Source: Citrus sinensis
Lineage: Eukaryota > Streptophyta > Magnoliopsida > Sapindales > Rutaceae
Assembly: GCF_022201045.2 (NCBI RefSeq)
Contig: NC_068561.1
Coordinates: 26,108,501-26,172,500, forward strand
Reading direction: 5' to 3'
Length of the DNA: 64,000 nt
This document shows positions 22,683-32,613 of the stretch, in pieces. The translations under genes and the position numbers were made by a program. The notes beneath the pieces were generated by a model. It saw only the letters and a list, made by a program, of their open reading frames with translations, made no database searches and had not been told where the DNA came from. Numbering within the stretch: position 1 is the first letter of the stretch; every line of letters starts with the position of its first letter.

Positions 22683-23383
22683 GTTAGTTTATACTCTTAC
22701 CATAACCTAAACTTTTAATCTATTGATTTTATCATTTGAGTTCGAAATTGATGTGAGTTTTTATTGCAAATGTTGTTATTTTTCATTAACAAAACAATGT
22801 GACTTGTTAAAGTAGTTAGTTTGAGTTGAGAAATGAAAATCAATCATTGAAACCCCTGAAAAATCGAGTAAAACAGAAGCCCAGAACAAGTGAGATAGGC
22901 ACCTGTCTCACATAAATCTACTGGTTTTATGTGAGACAGGCACCTGTCTCACTTGCCTGTCTCACCAAAATATGTGCGACAGGCAAGTGAGATAGGCGTG
23001 TGAGACAGGCGCCTGTCTCACTTGTTACCACTGGTTTTATGTGAGACAGGCAAGTGGGACAGGCGCCTGTCTCACTTGTTACCACTGGTTTTATGTGAGA
23101 CAGGCAAGTGGGACAGGCGCCTGTCTCACATAAATTTGCTGGTTTTATGTGAGACAGGCACCTGTCCCACTGCCTGTCTCACTAAATTTAAGTTATTTTC
23201 CGAAAGTAATAACTTGGGCTACATGTGTCCGTTTTAGGCGTATAATATATCATTTCGAAGCTTACGATGAGATGAAGTAAATCAAAAAATGTATACTTCA
23301 TATCATCCACATAAATGTACTGCATATTCATTTTTACTAAGTTTTGTAGCGTGAAATCTTATCTCTTTTGTTTTTTTTTTTAG
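22683..23383 (+). other. Inferred leader intron of MULE C transposase gene
   Basis: Donor TTAAG|GTTAGT at 22682/22683 and acceptor TTTTTTAG|GTTTAATGG at 23383/23384 give a 701-bp intron ending five bases before the start codon. As in copy A, the palindromic array is inside it. Confidence 0.5.
22888..23190. repeat. Palindromic tandem array, transposase side of MULE C
   Basis: Inverted units of GTGAGACAGGCGCCTGTCTC type, including three copies of a 54-bp higher-order unit (about 23024-23180) containing TTTTATGTGAGACAGGCAAG. Arms correspond to GTGCGAC/GTCGCAC of copies A and B with C-to-A and G-to-T changed together, so symmetry is kept. One GTGCGACAGG survives at about 22974. Confidence 0.9.
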
Positions 23384-23388
23384 GTTTA

Positions 23389-26010
23389 ATGGATTCCGTT
23401 GTACTTCAATTATGTTATGACGGTTGGTGGGAGACATTAGCAGATGGCCGTACGGAGTATGTGAATGCGAAGAATACAGCATTTTTAGTTCGGAAAGATT
23501 GTACGTTTGAGCAATTTATGGCAAAGGTGTATGAAGTTTTACAGATAAATCCTATTGAATATAGTTTGTCGATGAAGACAACTTTGAGATCTAGTAACAC
23601 AATGTATCGTGCATGTTCACTACCTATGGATATATTTAATGATGAAATGGTTAATGTTGTGCTGCACATGGCCTCTGATGTGGTCAATTATGGATGCATC
23701 CCTATATTTGTCACTACACATCCTCGAGTTCCGGCCGAAAATCCTGAGCCACTTGTGGAAAGTGAAAGTTCGTTTAGAGCAAACGAGTCTGTCCCTGATA
23801 TTGAGGAAGAGGTGTTACCACAACAAATGTCGTTCCAACAACATTACTCACCAGTCAACGAAAACAATGACACTATTGATGATAATGACATTACGATAGC
23901 GGATGTTGAAGATAATGTGTTACCATTAGGGACATCGTTAGGGCAACATTACTCTCCATTTCAAAATAATGAGTTCCGCAGTTATGATGATCCTGGTTAT
24001 AACACCAACAACACAGAAGCTGATAATGTGCAAGGCATGAACTCCAATACTGAAGTTGATGATAGGGACACTGGTCATTCCGATATTCCTATCAATAATG
24101 AGGATGAGCATCAATATGATATTCCTGTTAATAATAGAGAGAATCGACCTATTCCTCCGATGGCCCGTTCGAGGAGGAGGACAACAGTTGATCCCCTGGT
24201 GAGTCTTGCTCCAGTTTTGCCTTCAAACTTGGTTGCTCCAGACTTAGTTAGAAGCTGTAATTCTGCCGACATTGGTGTGGGAAAGTTGTTCGTTGAGAAG
24301 AATGAGTTAATACTGGAATTGCGCAAAGTGGCCTTGCGGGAAAAGTTTGATTTCAAGATTGCACGGTCCACAACGACACGCTTTGAGGCTCATTGTTCTT
24401 CGGAATCATGTAATTGGCGTCTTCGCGCAACAAGAGGTTCGGATGAGCATAATGTTCCTTGGGTAGTGAGAAGAGTTGACAATGTTCATACGTGCTCTAA
24501 TGAGGTTTTGCCTAGTGGCCTCCGCCAAGTTAGGAGTCGGGTTGTTGGCCATCTTATTGCGGATAAATTTATTCAGGATAAACGGATATACACGCCGAAT
24601 GACATTAGAACAGACATGCAGCAAGAATACGGGGTCCAGTTAACATATCAGCAAGCATATCGGGCTAAAGAAGTCGGTCTTAAAATAGTACGAGGGAACC
24701 CTGCAGAGTCATACAACTTACTTCCCAAATACTCTCACGTTTTGACCAAAGCGAATGAGGGCACAGTGACACACCTCCAGCGGGATGGAGATGATAATTT
24801 CTTATACTACTTTGTTGCGCTTGGATCTTCCATTAAGGGCTTCACACAGTACATAAGACATGTGATCGCTGTAGATGGCACTCATTTGAAGGGGCTATAT
24901 CGTGGAAGCATGTTTGTAGCAACATGTTTGGGTGGTAATAATCAACTGTATCCGTTAGCTATTGGGGTCATGGATTCAGAAAACAATGATGCTTGGGAAT
25001 GGTTTATGACGAAGTTACACGGAGTGATTGGCGATAGGCCAGAGTTAGTATTTATCTCTGATCGATGCACTGCCATCAAGCGAGCCGTTTTAAAAGCATT
25101 TCACACTGCTAGTCATGGAGTTTGTTTTTACCATGTCAAAGGCAACATTAAGTCTAAATTCAGGATGTCCAAAGCTATTTGGGATCAATTCGAGCCAGTT
25201 TTTATTAATGCAGCAAAGGCATATGGACACGAAGAATTTAAAAGACAACTTGAAGGGTTGTGGATGCTCCACTCGGCCGCGGCTGATTACTTAGAGAATA
25301 ATGTGGGCACGTGTAATTGGGCAAGGTCCGAATTTGAAGGTAGGAGATACAACATACTTACCACCAACATTGCAGAAAGCGTGAATTCTTTAATGAGGGA
25401 ACCGCGAAAATTTCCTGTTACTCATCTTGTTGATCACTTTAGAAAAATATTACAGCAATGGTTTTATGATAGGAAAATTGTCGCTGAATCGGTGAGCACT
25501 CGTCTAACGACGTGGGCAGATGAGATAGTCGGCGAAAGGAGAATTTTGGCCGAAAGAATGACCGTTCGGCCAGTGTCTCAGCATCGATTTCATGTTTTGG
25601 GTGGTGGTATGAAGGAAGGGATAGTTGACATTCATGAAAGAACTTGCTCCTGTAGAGTATTCCAACTCGATCAGCTTGTTTGTGCGCATGCAATTGCTGC
25701 TTGTCTGATCGTCCGTGTGGATTACATAAGTCTTTGCTCTGATTATTACTCTAAAGATTCATTGGTCATGGCATATGCAGAACCAGTAGAACCGGTTGGG
25801 GACATGACAGATTGGGACATTCCAGAAGAAATCCAGGAAATCAGAGTTAACCCACCGATCGAAGCACCACCACCTGGTCGTCGTCCAGAGTTAAGAATTC
25901 CTTCTATCGGTGAGGATGTTAACCGAAGAACTGTGAGATGTGGTCGATGCAACCAACCAGGTCATAATCGCAAGAGATGTAAAAATCCCATTGTGTCAAA
26001 TCCAAACTGA
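23389..26010 (+). CDS. MURA transposase, MULE C, uninterrupted
   Basis: One open frame of 873 residues from the ATG that follows the leader-intron acceptor. Upstream in-frame codons from 23368 lack an ATG and lie in the inferred intron. Order of parts: N-terminal conserved region starting MDSVVLQLCYDGWWETL; an acidic linker; a MuDR-type DNA-binding region (from about residue 300); the DDE domain with Asp496 (VIAVDGTHLKG), Asp558 (FISDRCTAIKRAV), the Cys/His pair in GVCFYHVKGN and Glu663 (NIAESVN); a SWIM finger from Cys753 (CSCRVFQLDQLVCAH); and a CCHC knuckle at Cys851-Cys864. It would bind the element's ends and catalyse cut-and-paste transposition in the nucleus. All expected catalytic residues are present, so it may be active. 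Confidence 0.93.
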   Translation: MDSVVLQLCYDGWWETLADGRTEYVNAKNTAFLVRKDCTFEQFMAKVYEVLQINPIEYSLSMKTTLRSSNTMYRACSLPMDIFNDEMVNVVLHMASDVVNYGCIPIFVTTHPRVPAENPEPLVESESSFRANESVPDIEEEVLPQQMSFQQHYSPVNENNDTIDDNDITIADVEDNVLPLGTSLGQHYSPFQNNEFRSYDDPGYNTNNTEADNVQGMNSNTEVDDRDTGHSDIPINNEDEHQYDIPVNNRENRPIPPMARSRRRTTVDPLVSLAPVLPSNLVAPDLVRSCNSADIGVGKLFVEKNELILELRKVALREKFDFKIARSTTTRFEAHCSSESCNWRLRATRGSDEHNVPWVVRRVDNVHTCSNEVLPSGLRQVRSRVVGHLIADKFIQDKRIYTPNDIRTDMQQEYGVQLTYQQAYRAKEVGLKIVRGNPAESYNLLPKYSHVLTKANEGTVTHLQRDGDDNFLYYFVALGSSIKGFTQYIRHVIAVDGTHLKGLYRGSMFVATCLGGNNQLYPLAIGVMDSENNDAWEWFMTKLHGVIGDRPELVFISDRCTAIKRAVLKAFHTASHGVCFYHVKGNIKSKFRMSKAIWDQFEPVFINAAKAYGHEEFKRQLEGLWMLHSAAADYLENNVGTCNWARSEFEGRRYNILTTNIAESVNSLMREPRKFPVTHLVDHFRKILQQWFYDRKIVAESVSTRLTTWADEIVGERRILAERMTVRPVSQHRFHVLGGGMKEGIVDIHERTCSCRVFQLDQLVCAHAIAACLIVRVDYISLCSDYYSKDSLVMAYAEPVEPVGDMTDWDIPEEIQEIRVNPPIEAPPPGRRPELRIPSIGEDVNRRTVRCGRCNQPGHNRKRCKNPIVSNPN

Positions 26011-26226
26011 CTGTGTCGTTGTAACTAATTATGGATTATGAACTCTTATTATAATTTATATTACAATTATATGTAATGAGGTATATTATGTTATGTTCAT
26101 TTGCATAATGAGTACTAAAGTTGATCAATAATTACTTATAGCTAAATATATGAATATATCAAAAGTTTATATCTATTAGAAAAACAATCTACATCCATAC
26201 ATCAAGTCTTAATACAATACAACGAC

Positions 26227-26672
26227 TTACAAGACAATATCGCCTGTGAATATATCTACAACAATTTTCTTCCTGAAGTAATGCCCGTGGCTACTATCAA
26301 AATCAAGTTTTAGCCCGAACATCAAATACATTGTAAACATCAACATAAATACACCGCAATCACCACTTCCAGGTGATTGTTGGGGCACATCCTTAACGAT
26401 TCTTACTTTCCAAGGGTCGGCACTCTACAGCTCAGATCGAAGGTTGTAGAATCCAACATCTTGAAGCCATTGAGGGAAGACGACCTGAAGAGGTTTGAAT
26501 TTACGCAAATATGTTGCCTTGTTAATTTTTCCCGGATGGCATTAACAACGACATCTAATTTGCACATACTCGTGATACGCCCAGGGAAGTGATCAACATA
26601 AGGTATCTTCATCATTCCCGGTTCTTTAATCGGTCCGGGTGGGTTATGCAATGCTAATTTTGATTTGCCCAT
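26227..26672 (-). pseudogene. Collapsed Ulp1-like protease gene of MULE C
   Basis: Residues from 26672 to about 26517 match exon 1 of the copy A gene (VDHFPGRITSMC, REKLT). The sequence then jumps directly to the last exon (KFKPLQVVFPQWLQDVGFYN), so a deletion around 26510-26517 removed all middle exons and joined the parts out of frame. In the last exon a TAG replaces a Gln codon after RSEL (about 26429). The region around the catalytic Cys (GSGDCGVF) survives but His and Asp are gone. It converges on the transposase, whose stop is 216 bp away. Confidence 0.88.
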
Positions 26673-26676
26673 TTAT

Positions 26677-27371
26677 CTGGTACAAGTTAAAAGTATCACA
26701 CATTAAAAAATTATGAACAAAAGAAAAAAAAATTAAGGCAGCACTGCGCCCTGCCTCTTGGTGCGACAGGCTCGCGCGAGGGAAGCCAAGCGCGCGAGCT
26801 GGTTGCCTGCACGCAACTCGGGCGCGCTTGGCGTCCCTCGCGAGAGCCTAGCGCCACTCGCTCGCGCGAGGCCGCGCCCTCGCGCGCGAGATGGGCGCAA
26901 CGTTCGCACCTCGCGCGCGACGCAGCGCCTGTCGCACACGAGATGCGCGCGGCGTGCGCACCTCGCGCGCGCGAGATGGGCGTGCCGCGCGCATCTCGCG
27001 TGCGACATGCCCATCTCGCGCGCGCGAGGTGCGCGTGTCGCGCCCATCTTGCGTGCGACATGCGCATGTCGCGCGCGGCGTTCGCACCTCGCGCGCGCGA
27101 CATGCGCCTGTCGCACGCGAGATGCGCGCTGCACGCCCATCTCGCGCGCGCGAGGTGCGCACGCCGCGCGCATCTCGCGTGCGACGCAGCGCGAGTTGGC
27201 TTCCCCCCTTTCTCTTATCTTCCCTTTCCCACATGCATCTCACCCACCACCGCCATTAAAACACCACCAACAACAACAACATCCCAAACAACAATAACAA
27301 CCCAAACAACAACAACATCCCAAACAACAACAACAACAACAACAACAAGAAAAACGGCAATAACAACTCAC
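26677..27371 (-). other. Inferred leader intron of MULE C protease remnant
   Basis: Minus-strand donor CCCTAG|GTGAGT at 27372/27371 and acceptor GTACCAG|ATAAATGG at 26677/26676. It contains the GC-rich array and a CAA-rich tract. The layout matches copy A. Confidence 0.5.
26757..27190. repeat. GC-rich palindromic array, protease side of MULE C
   Basis: Mixed palindromes based on CTCGCGCGCGCGAG, GTGCGACATGC and GCGCATCTCGCGTGCGAC. One GTGCGACAGGC remains at the left end. Open frames on both strands here translate to Arg/Ala repeats and reflect composition, not genes. It is followed by CAA/ACAACAAC-rich low-complexity DNA (27260-27360). Confidence 0.85.
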
Positions 27372-27671
27372 CTAGGGTTTTCAATTTTTTTCTTTGATTT
27401 TGGAGATCTCCGAAGATTTTCAACGTGATTTAGCTTCTTTCAAGTGCCAACAACTTCCTCCGCTGCCGATGTACGCTGCCGCCGACAATCTATAGAACTT
27501 CCGGTGATGAGATTTTGGTGAGAGGGGAAGGAATTTGCTTGAGGGAAACGTGAGAATGAGGAGGGTAATTTCGTCCAAAATGTGGTGATTTGGCTAATGT
27601 TTAAAGAAAAAAATTTGAGGGGTTAAAGTTGAAAAATGCCTTCTTTTTTTGGCTTGTTTTGTAAATTTCCC

Positions 27672-27680
27672 AAGTTTATA
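27672..27680. repeat. Right 9-bp target-site duplication of MULE C
   Basis: AAGTTTATA, exact match to 22372-22380. Confidence 0.95.
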
Positions 27681-27924
27681 TTATTAGCTTAATAATTATT
27701 CTTAACGATCATAATATTCCGAACAAATGTCTCAAGCGCTCTCGTATACTTAGGGAAATCCCGCACTTCTTAAGATGTATTGATGCAAGAATAACAGAAA
27801 AAGATAAAAAGGACAAATTTATAGACGGTGTAATAGCCTAATAGCTGGGGTCTATAACGTGGGATAAAACGACACCAACGCGAAACTCATTCGCCTCCTT
27901 GAACTGGGCAAAAAAAAAAAAAGA

Positions 27925-28045
27925 AGGCAATTAGGGTTTTTCAGTCATTCTTATTTAAGCTGTTAATATCTCTGCTCGGCTGCCAGCAGCAGAAACGCCG
28001 TCGATCCAAATTCGACGTTCAGAGAGCAGCAACAAAAAACTCGCA
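27925..28045 (+). promoter_or_regulatory. eIF3m core promoter and leader: telo-box and TATA-like site
   Basis: TTAGGGTTT at 27931-27939 is the reverse complement of the plant telo-box AAACCCTAA, which is common near the start of translation-related genes. TATTTAAG at 27952-27959 is a plausible TATA element. The leader to 28045 is short and GC-richer. MULE C ends about 260 bp upstream of the telo-box. Confidence 0.55.
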
Positions 28046-31000
28046 ATGACAACAGTTTTTCCCACCTCCGAAGAAGATCCCGCTCTTGCTGTCGTCCGCT
28101 TCACATCCGAGCTCGCCTGGGCCGATGCCGGTCCTGAGGTACGCTTTAATCCTTACATTCCCACGTCCTCAATCTTTTACACGTCTTCCTCTAGTTTTCT
28201 AATTCTTCGTTTTAGCAGAATAGCTTAAAAAATAGTTTTTTCCCCTTTTTTGCGGCTGTTGGTAATTGGTGGCTGTGTATGTGTATGTTTTACTGCTTAT
28301 TAGAGATCTGGGAACTTGAAGTTGGGGATGTTATATTGAATCTGTAACTGGGTATTGGACACTGCGTCGGTTTGATTGACTTGATTGAGTTTCTATTTTT
28401 TTTTTTTTTTGGGTTTATGCAATGATTGTTTAAGTTTCCCTTTCTAATGTTCTGTCGTGACATGGTATGTGAACGAGTAGAGCAATTTTGTCATAAATAT
28501 AAAACTTTCATCGGTTTGAAACAAAAATGTGGACAGATACAGAGTTTTGGAGAAATTTGAGCCTGTAGAACCAGCCGTGTGGTTAAATTTTGGGTTTATT
28601 TTCAGATAATGTGCATGTTGGTGAATTGATATAAGAAACTAATCTTTCATTATAAACAGGAATAAGGATAGTCTGATATTTGTGCGGAATTTTCTATGTG
28701 GTTTAATTTGGATTTTGTTGAGTGAATCCTGTGTTTGTGGTATCTCAGGCTGCAGAAGAACAAGTTAATAGGCTTTGTTTGGAAGCACAAGAAAGCATGG
28801 TCATGGGGAGATGGATGGATTTGGCTTCTCTGATGCTCACTTCGGCTGACTTGATGTTCTCAAAAGTATCTGATAAAGGTACTGTTTTGTTTTCTGTGTT
28901 AAATACGTCCCTTGCAATTGTGAGTCTATATAGAGCTGGTGTTGACAGGATGTTGTGTCTTCCTAAACTACATTGCTCTAATACTTAACTGTTGTTTACT
29001 GCCTATTACATTTGGTAAACAAACTTTGTGTTATATGGATGTGCAGTAGCTTTTGGTTTTTTATGCTATTATAATCCCGTTGTTGAATTCTTCATACGAT
29101 TTGCAAGGTAGTTTAAATTGTATCGTCCTGTTTATATCTGGTTGGGTTCATTAGCTATCATTTGTAGTCATAGAAACCTTTCACTGATAAAATCTATCTT
29201 GATATAATATAGTAATGTCACAAGTAGAAATGGCCAATTTGGACTTCGTATGATTTCCTTTTCAGTTGTGCAACCTATTATTCTTATTTCTTTTTATAAG
29301 TCTGTGCCCTTGTCTTATTTTATGTAAATACATATTTCCTGTTGCTTTCTCCCAGATCTTGAGTGTATCTTCACCGTTATCTGCAATCTTGTCACAAAGC
29401 CTGAAAGCCTTGATGAAGTGCATGAGATGACAAAACTTATATCTGGGAAAATCATTCAACAGTCAAATGACAAGCCTGCAATGCGCTTGAAGATGTAATG
29501 TGGTGTGATAATTGCAATTTGAACTTGTAAAACTTTGAAAGCTTTCTTTAATGTTTTTCCATTTCTTTTCAACAGCTTGTTCAATCTCTATAATTTGCTA
29601 GAGAATCCCTACAGCCGGTTCTTTGTATACATGAAAGCCCTTAATTTGGCAGTTAATGGAAAAGTGACTGAACATATAATACCTTCTTTCAAAAAGATAG
29701 ATAGCTTCTTGAAGGAGTGGAATATTGATATCAAGGATAAAAGAGCACTTTTTCTTGGCATTGCTAATGTTCTCAAAGAAAGTAGAAGGTATAAACAGAG
29801 AGTTAATCTCTTTTTAAATTGAACTTGCTTTTGTCTTTATGTGTTTATTTGGTTATGTTGTTGAGTTTTGAATTATAATTCTGGCATGAATTCTTTTGTT
29901 ATTTCAGCTCATCCAAGGATTCTTTCAAATTCCTGACTAAGTATTTGGCAACTTTCTCTGGTGAAGATGCTCACACCATGGATGAAGCCAAGGAGGAAGC
30001 TGTGCGCACGATTATTGAATTTGTGAAGTCACCTGACATGTTTCAGGTATCTAAAGATCTAAGTGAACTCAAATGATATCTACCGACTTTAATGTAGTTG
30101 GAATCCAATTCGTTCTTCTATTTCTTTGTGTTCTGGATAATGGATATTCCCTATTTTTTGGTTGTTATTCTTTGAATTTCTCTATTTTCTATTATTGTAT
30201 ATATTTTTTTAAATGTAGTTACATCTGCAATGTTGTCAATTTTTGTTTGTTATGTTTAGCTCAGAAAATTCCTTGCTCTTAACATTAATTTGTTTTTTGT
30301 TCTTGCAGTGTGATCTATTAGATATGCCTGCTATAGGTCAATTGGAAAAGGACGCGAAATATGCGTCGGTATATCAGCTTCTGAAGATCTTCCTAACTCA
30401 GAGGCTGGATGGATACTTGGAATTTCAAGCAGGGAATTCTGCTTTACTGAAAAGCTATGGTAATGTTTTCTTGAACTGGTCCTTTCCCTTTTATTGGCTG
30501 TTTCATTGGCTAATCTGTCTTCAGATTTCAATAATCTTTAATTCTTTTTCTTGCAATGGTGTAGGCCTAGTTCACGAAGACTGCATAGCAAAGATGAGGT
30601 TGATGTCATTGGTGGATCTTGGCTCTAATGAATCTGGCCAAATTCCGTATGGCTTAATCAAGGATACACTTCAGGTATACTTTCTCACCTTTCTTCTTCT
30701 GGATCTATGGTATGGTTTATTTGTTGTTAATGTTCTACAAGTTTCTTAGCAGATCAATAATGATGAGGTGGAAAAATGGGTTGTTAAGGCAAGAACTGCC
30801 AAGTTAATGGACTGCAAAATGGACCAGATGAACCAAGTTGTAATTGTGAGGTAAACTGCGCTGTTGTTTGTCCCCACTTCTCTCTCTCTCATATATATAT
30901 ATATACTCATCAAATACTGCAGAGCCCCCCTCCCGTCCTTTTGTTTTCTCTGGATAATTTGTTATTGCAGTACTTGCTGCATGAATTAGGATAATGACTA

Positions 31001-31308
31001 TTGTTGTTTTGATTTGCAGACGTTGCACTGAGCGCGTATTTGGGCAACATCAGTGGCAAACTCTTAGAACAAAGCTCTCAACTTGGAGGGTAAGAATTCC
31101 TTCCATCCCATTATCAGTGCTGCAATTTTTGCCACTATTGTGCATATATATAAAGTAGTATGTTGTGTTTTCGCATTTTCTTAATTTAAGTTTTTGAACT
31201 TGTTGCCAGGCTAATGTTGCAAATGTAATCAGCACCATTCAAGCTACTAACAAGATAACTGAAGATGGCTCACACTCACAGGCAGTGCAGGGGTTAATAA
31301 TTCGCTAG
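28046..31308 (+). CDS. eIF3m: Translation initiation factor eIF3 subunit M (PCI domain)
   Basis: Ten exons by splice consensus: 28046-28138, 28749-28878, 29356-29494, 29576-29788, 29908-30046, 30309-30459, 30565-30674, 30753-30850, 31020-31089 and 31210-31308. They join without a stop into 413 residues, about the length of Arabidopsis homologues. The start MTTVFPTSEEDPALAVVRF is characteristic of plant eIF3m. The helical PCI region covers about residues 230-370 (LIKDTLQINNDEVEKWVVKA, then QVVIVRRCTERVF). eIF3m is a subunit of the eIF3 complex that assembles the 43S pre-initiation complex in the cytoplasm. PCI subunits of the proteasome lid and COP9 signalosome are alternatives but do not fit the N-terminus. 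Confidence 0.93.
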
Positions 31309-32130
31309 CTAGATGAGTTGTTTTTTAAAAATTTTATTTTGTCACCACATTGTCTGAAAGGAGGTCCGGTCCTCTGTTATCTTTAGACTAGAAGAGATGG
31401 TGAAGGCCAGACATTTGTAATATGGTGGGGGTTGCGGGGGAGGGGCTGATTGCCGAAGAAGAATCATACTCATGATTTAAAAAAAAGAAAAATTGAAATT
31501 TTGACAGCAGAATTGTTATTTCATAAATTTATACTGCCGTGGATGCATTTCTTGTGATAAGCATTAGGTCTTTCATATTCTCAACAGACAGCAGGGTAGA
31601 GATTCTAATCATTCTATATATGCCGAAGCATACATAAATTTATATCGTATTGCAGCAAACAAACAATATATGACAGAAACTAATGTATTTAGTTGTGAGT
31701 TAATATGATAATTGAATGGTCGGAAAGTAACCACGTGATGATGTGTTGAGTGAAATAAATAAATAAGGGACTTGTGCTGTATGTTTGTATCATGTATGTC
31801 TGATGTATGTATTGCTTTTTTGTGTCGTGTTGTATCTTATAGATGATACTAGTCACGGCAAAGCACGACCAAGTCATCTAAATCTTGTGATGCATACGAT
31901 CACATTAGTCGTCATATTAGTCGTAGTCGTAGTCGTAGGTAGACGTGATAGTGCATTCATTCAACAACATGAACTAATATTTTTACATATTTAGCTATGA
32001 GTGGAGGTGAAGTGGCCTATCCTATCAGATAAATATCTTCATTTGAAGTACACCGACACACGCGCATATTTAAGAGAGAGGGGGGGCTCAGAGCCAGAGG
32101 TGTTATTATTGTTATTGAGTGAGAAAAGCG
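31309..32130. other. Intergenic region between eIF3m and a secreted peptide gene
   Basis: 3' flank of eIF3m, then AT-rich DNA. A short GTCGTA repeat lies at about 31909-31937. TATTTAAG at about 32067 is a possible TATA element for the next gene. Confidence 0.45.
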
Positions 32131-32613
32131 ATGAGAAACAAAGTGAAAAAAATGGGAGTGAGCAGGAGCAGCCTCAGGTTCAGGATTGAACCATGTCAAT
32201 TATCCCTGCTAGTGTCGATACTATTCTTCTTCTTCAGCACAAATAGTGCTACTAGAGCTGCTGCTTCTTCTAGTTCAACCAGTACTTCTTCTTCCGGCTG
32301 CATTAATAACAATAATAATAATAATAATAATAATGGGTCCATGATCCAAGAGCAGCAGCAGGGTAATTATTGTATGGAGGAAAATAACAACTACAACTTG
32401 GAGTTGTTATCAATAATGCCAGTGGACAGAAGCAGCAGCAGAATACTTGGTAACCCAGCAGATCCCGCCACTGGGACTACTGGGAACGGGGATAGACCAG
32501 CTTACGAATGCGGGCGAACCATCCCTTATACGGATCCGAGCTGCCTCCCCCGTCAAAACTCCAACAAGCATATTCCTGAGCATTGCGGCGCCCGCACTTA
32601 CCCCTGTGGCTGA
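32131..32613 (+). CDS. Small secreted cysteine-rich peptide precursor
   Basis: A single-exon 160-residue frame from the first ATG; an internal ATG at 32152 is an alternative. After a short basic stretch comes a hydrophobic segment (LSLLVSILFFFFS) typical of a signal peptide, then Ser-rich and poly-Asn low-complexity sequence coded by an AAT/AAC microsatellite at 32306-32333. The C-terminal part has four cysteines (YECGRTIPYTDPSC, then EHC and YPC). SSRILG upstream of this resembles the RRxL processing site of RALF-type precursors. I do not recognise the family with confidence. A peptide gene with similar overall plan lies 6.2 kb downstream. Confidence 0.6.
   Translation: MRNKVKKMGVSRSSLRFRIEPCQLSLLVSILFFFFSTNSATRAAASSSSTSTSSSGCINNNNNNNNNNGSMIQEQQQGNYCMEENNNYNLELLSIMPVDRSSSRILGNPADPATGTTGNGDRPAYECGRTIPYTDPSCLPRQNSNKHIPEHCGARTYPCG

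Larger units (their letters stand above)
22381..27671 (+). mobile_element. MULE copy C, diverged relative of A with intact transposase ORF
   Basis: A 5.29-kb element with perfect 9-bp target duplications (AAGTTTATA) and inverted ends of about 85 bp: GGGAAATTTACAAAAATAGC at left, GGGAAATTTACAAAACAAGC at right read inward, both continuing into TTTTTCAACTTTAACCCCTC. The layout is the same as copy A, but proteins differ by roughly a fifth by eye. The transposase ORF is uninterrupted, while the protease gene has collapsed to its two ends. It lies between the SPIRAL1-like gene and eIF3m, ending 375 bp before the eIF3m start codon. Confidence 0.95.

Noticed and set aside
22888-23190. CRISPR-like spacing of repeats
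   Set aside because: Repeats are palindromic and variable, spacers are short and repeated, no cas genes are present, and the setting is a plant transposon.
23368-23388. Seven extra N-terminal codons for MULE C transposase
   Set aside because: They begin with TTG, overlap the polypyrimidine tract and splice acceptor, and copies A and B start at the equivalent of 23389.
26758-27428. Arg/Ala-rich open frames over the C array on both strands
   Set aside because: Low-complexity CG-rich palindromes inside an inferred intron, with no conserved protein.
32119-32130. Earlier start of the secreted peptide at a GTG
   Set aside because: Non-ATG start is unlikely in a plant gene; the ATG at 32131 is four codons downstream.
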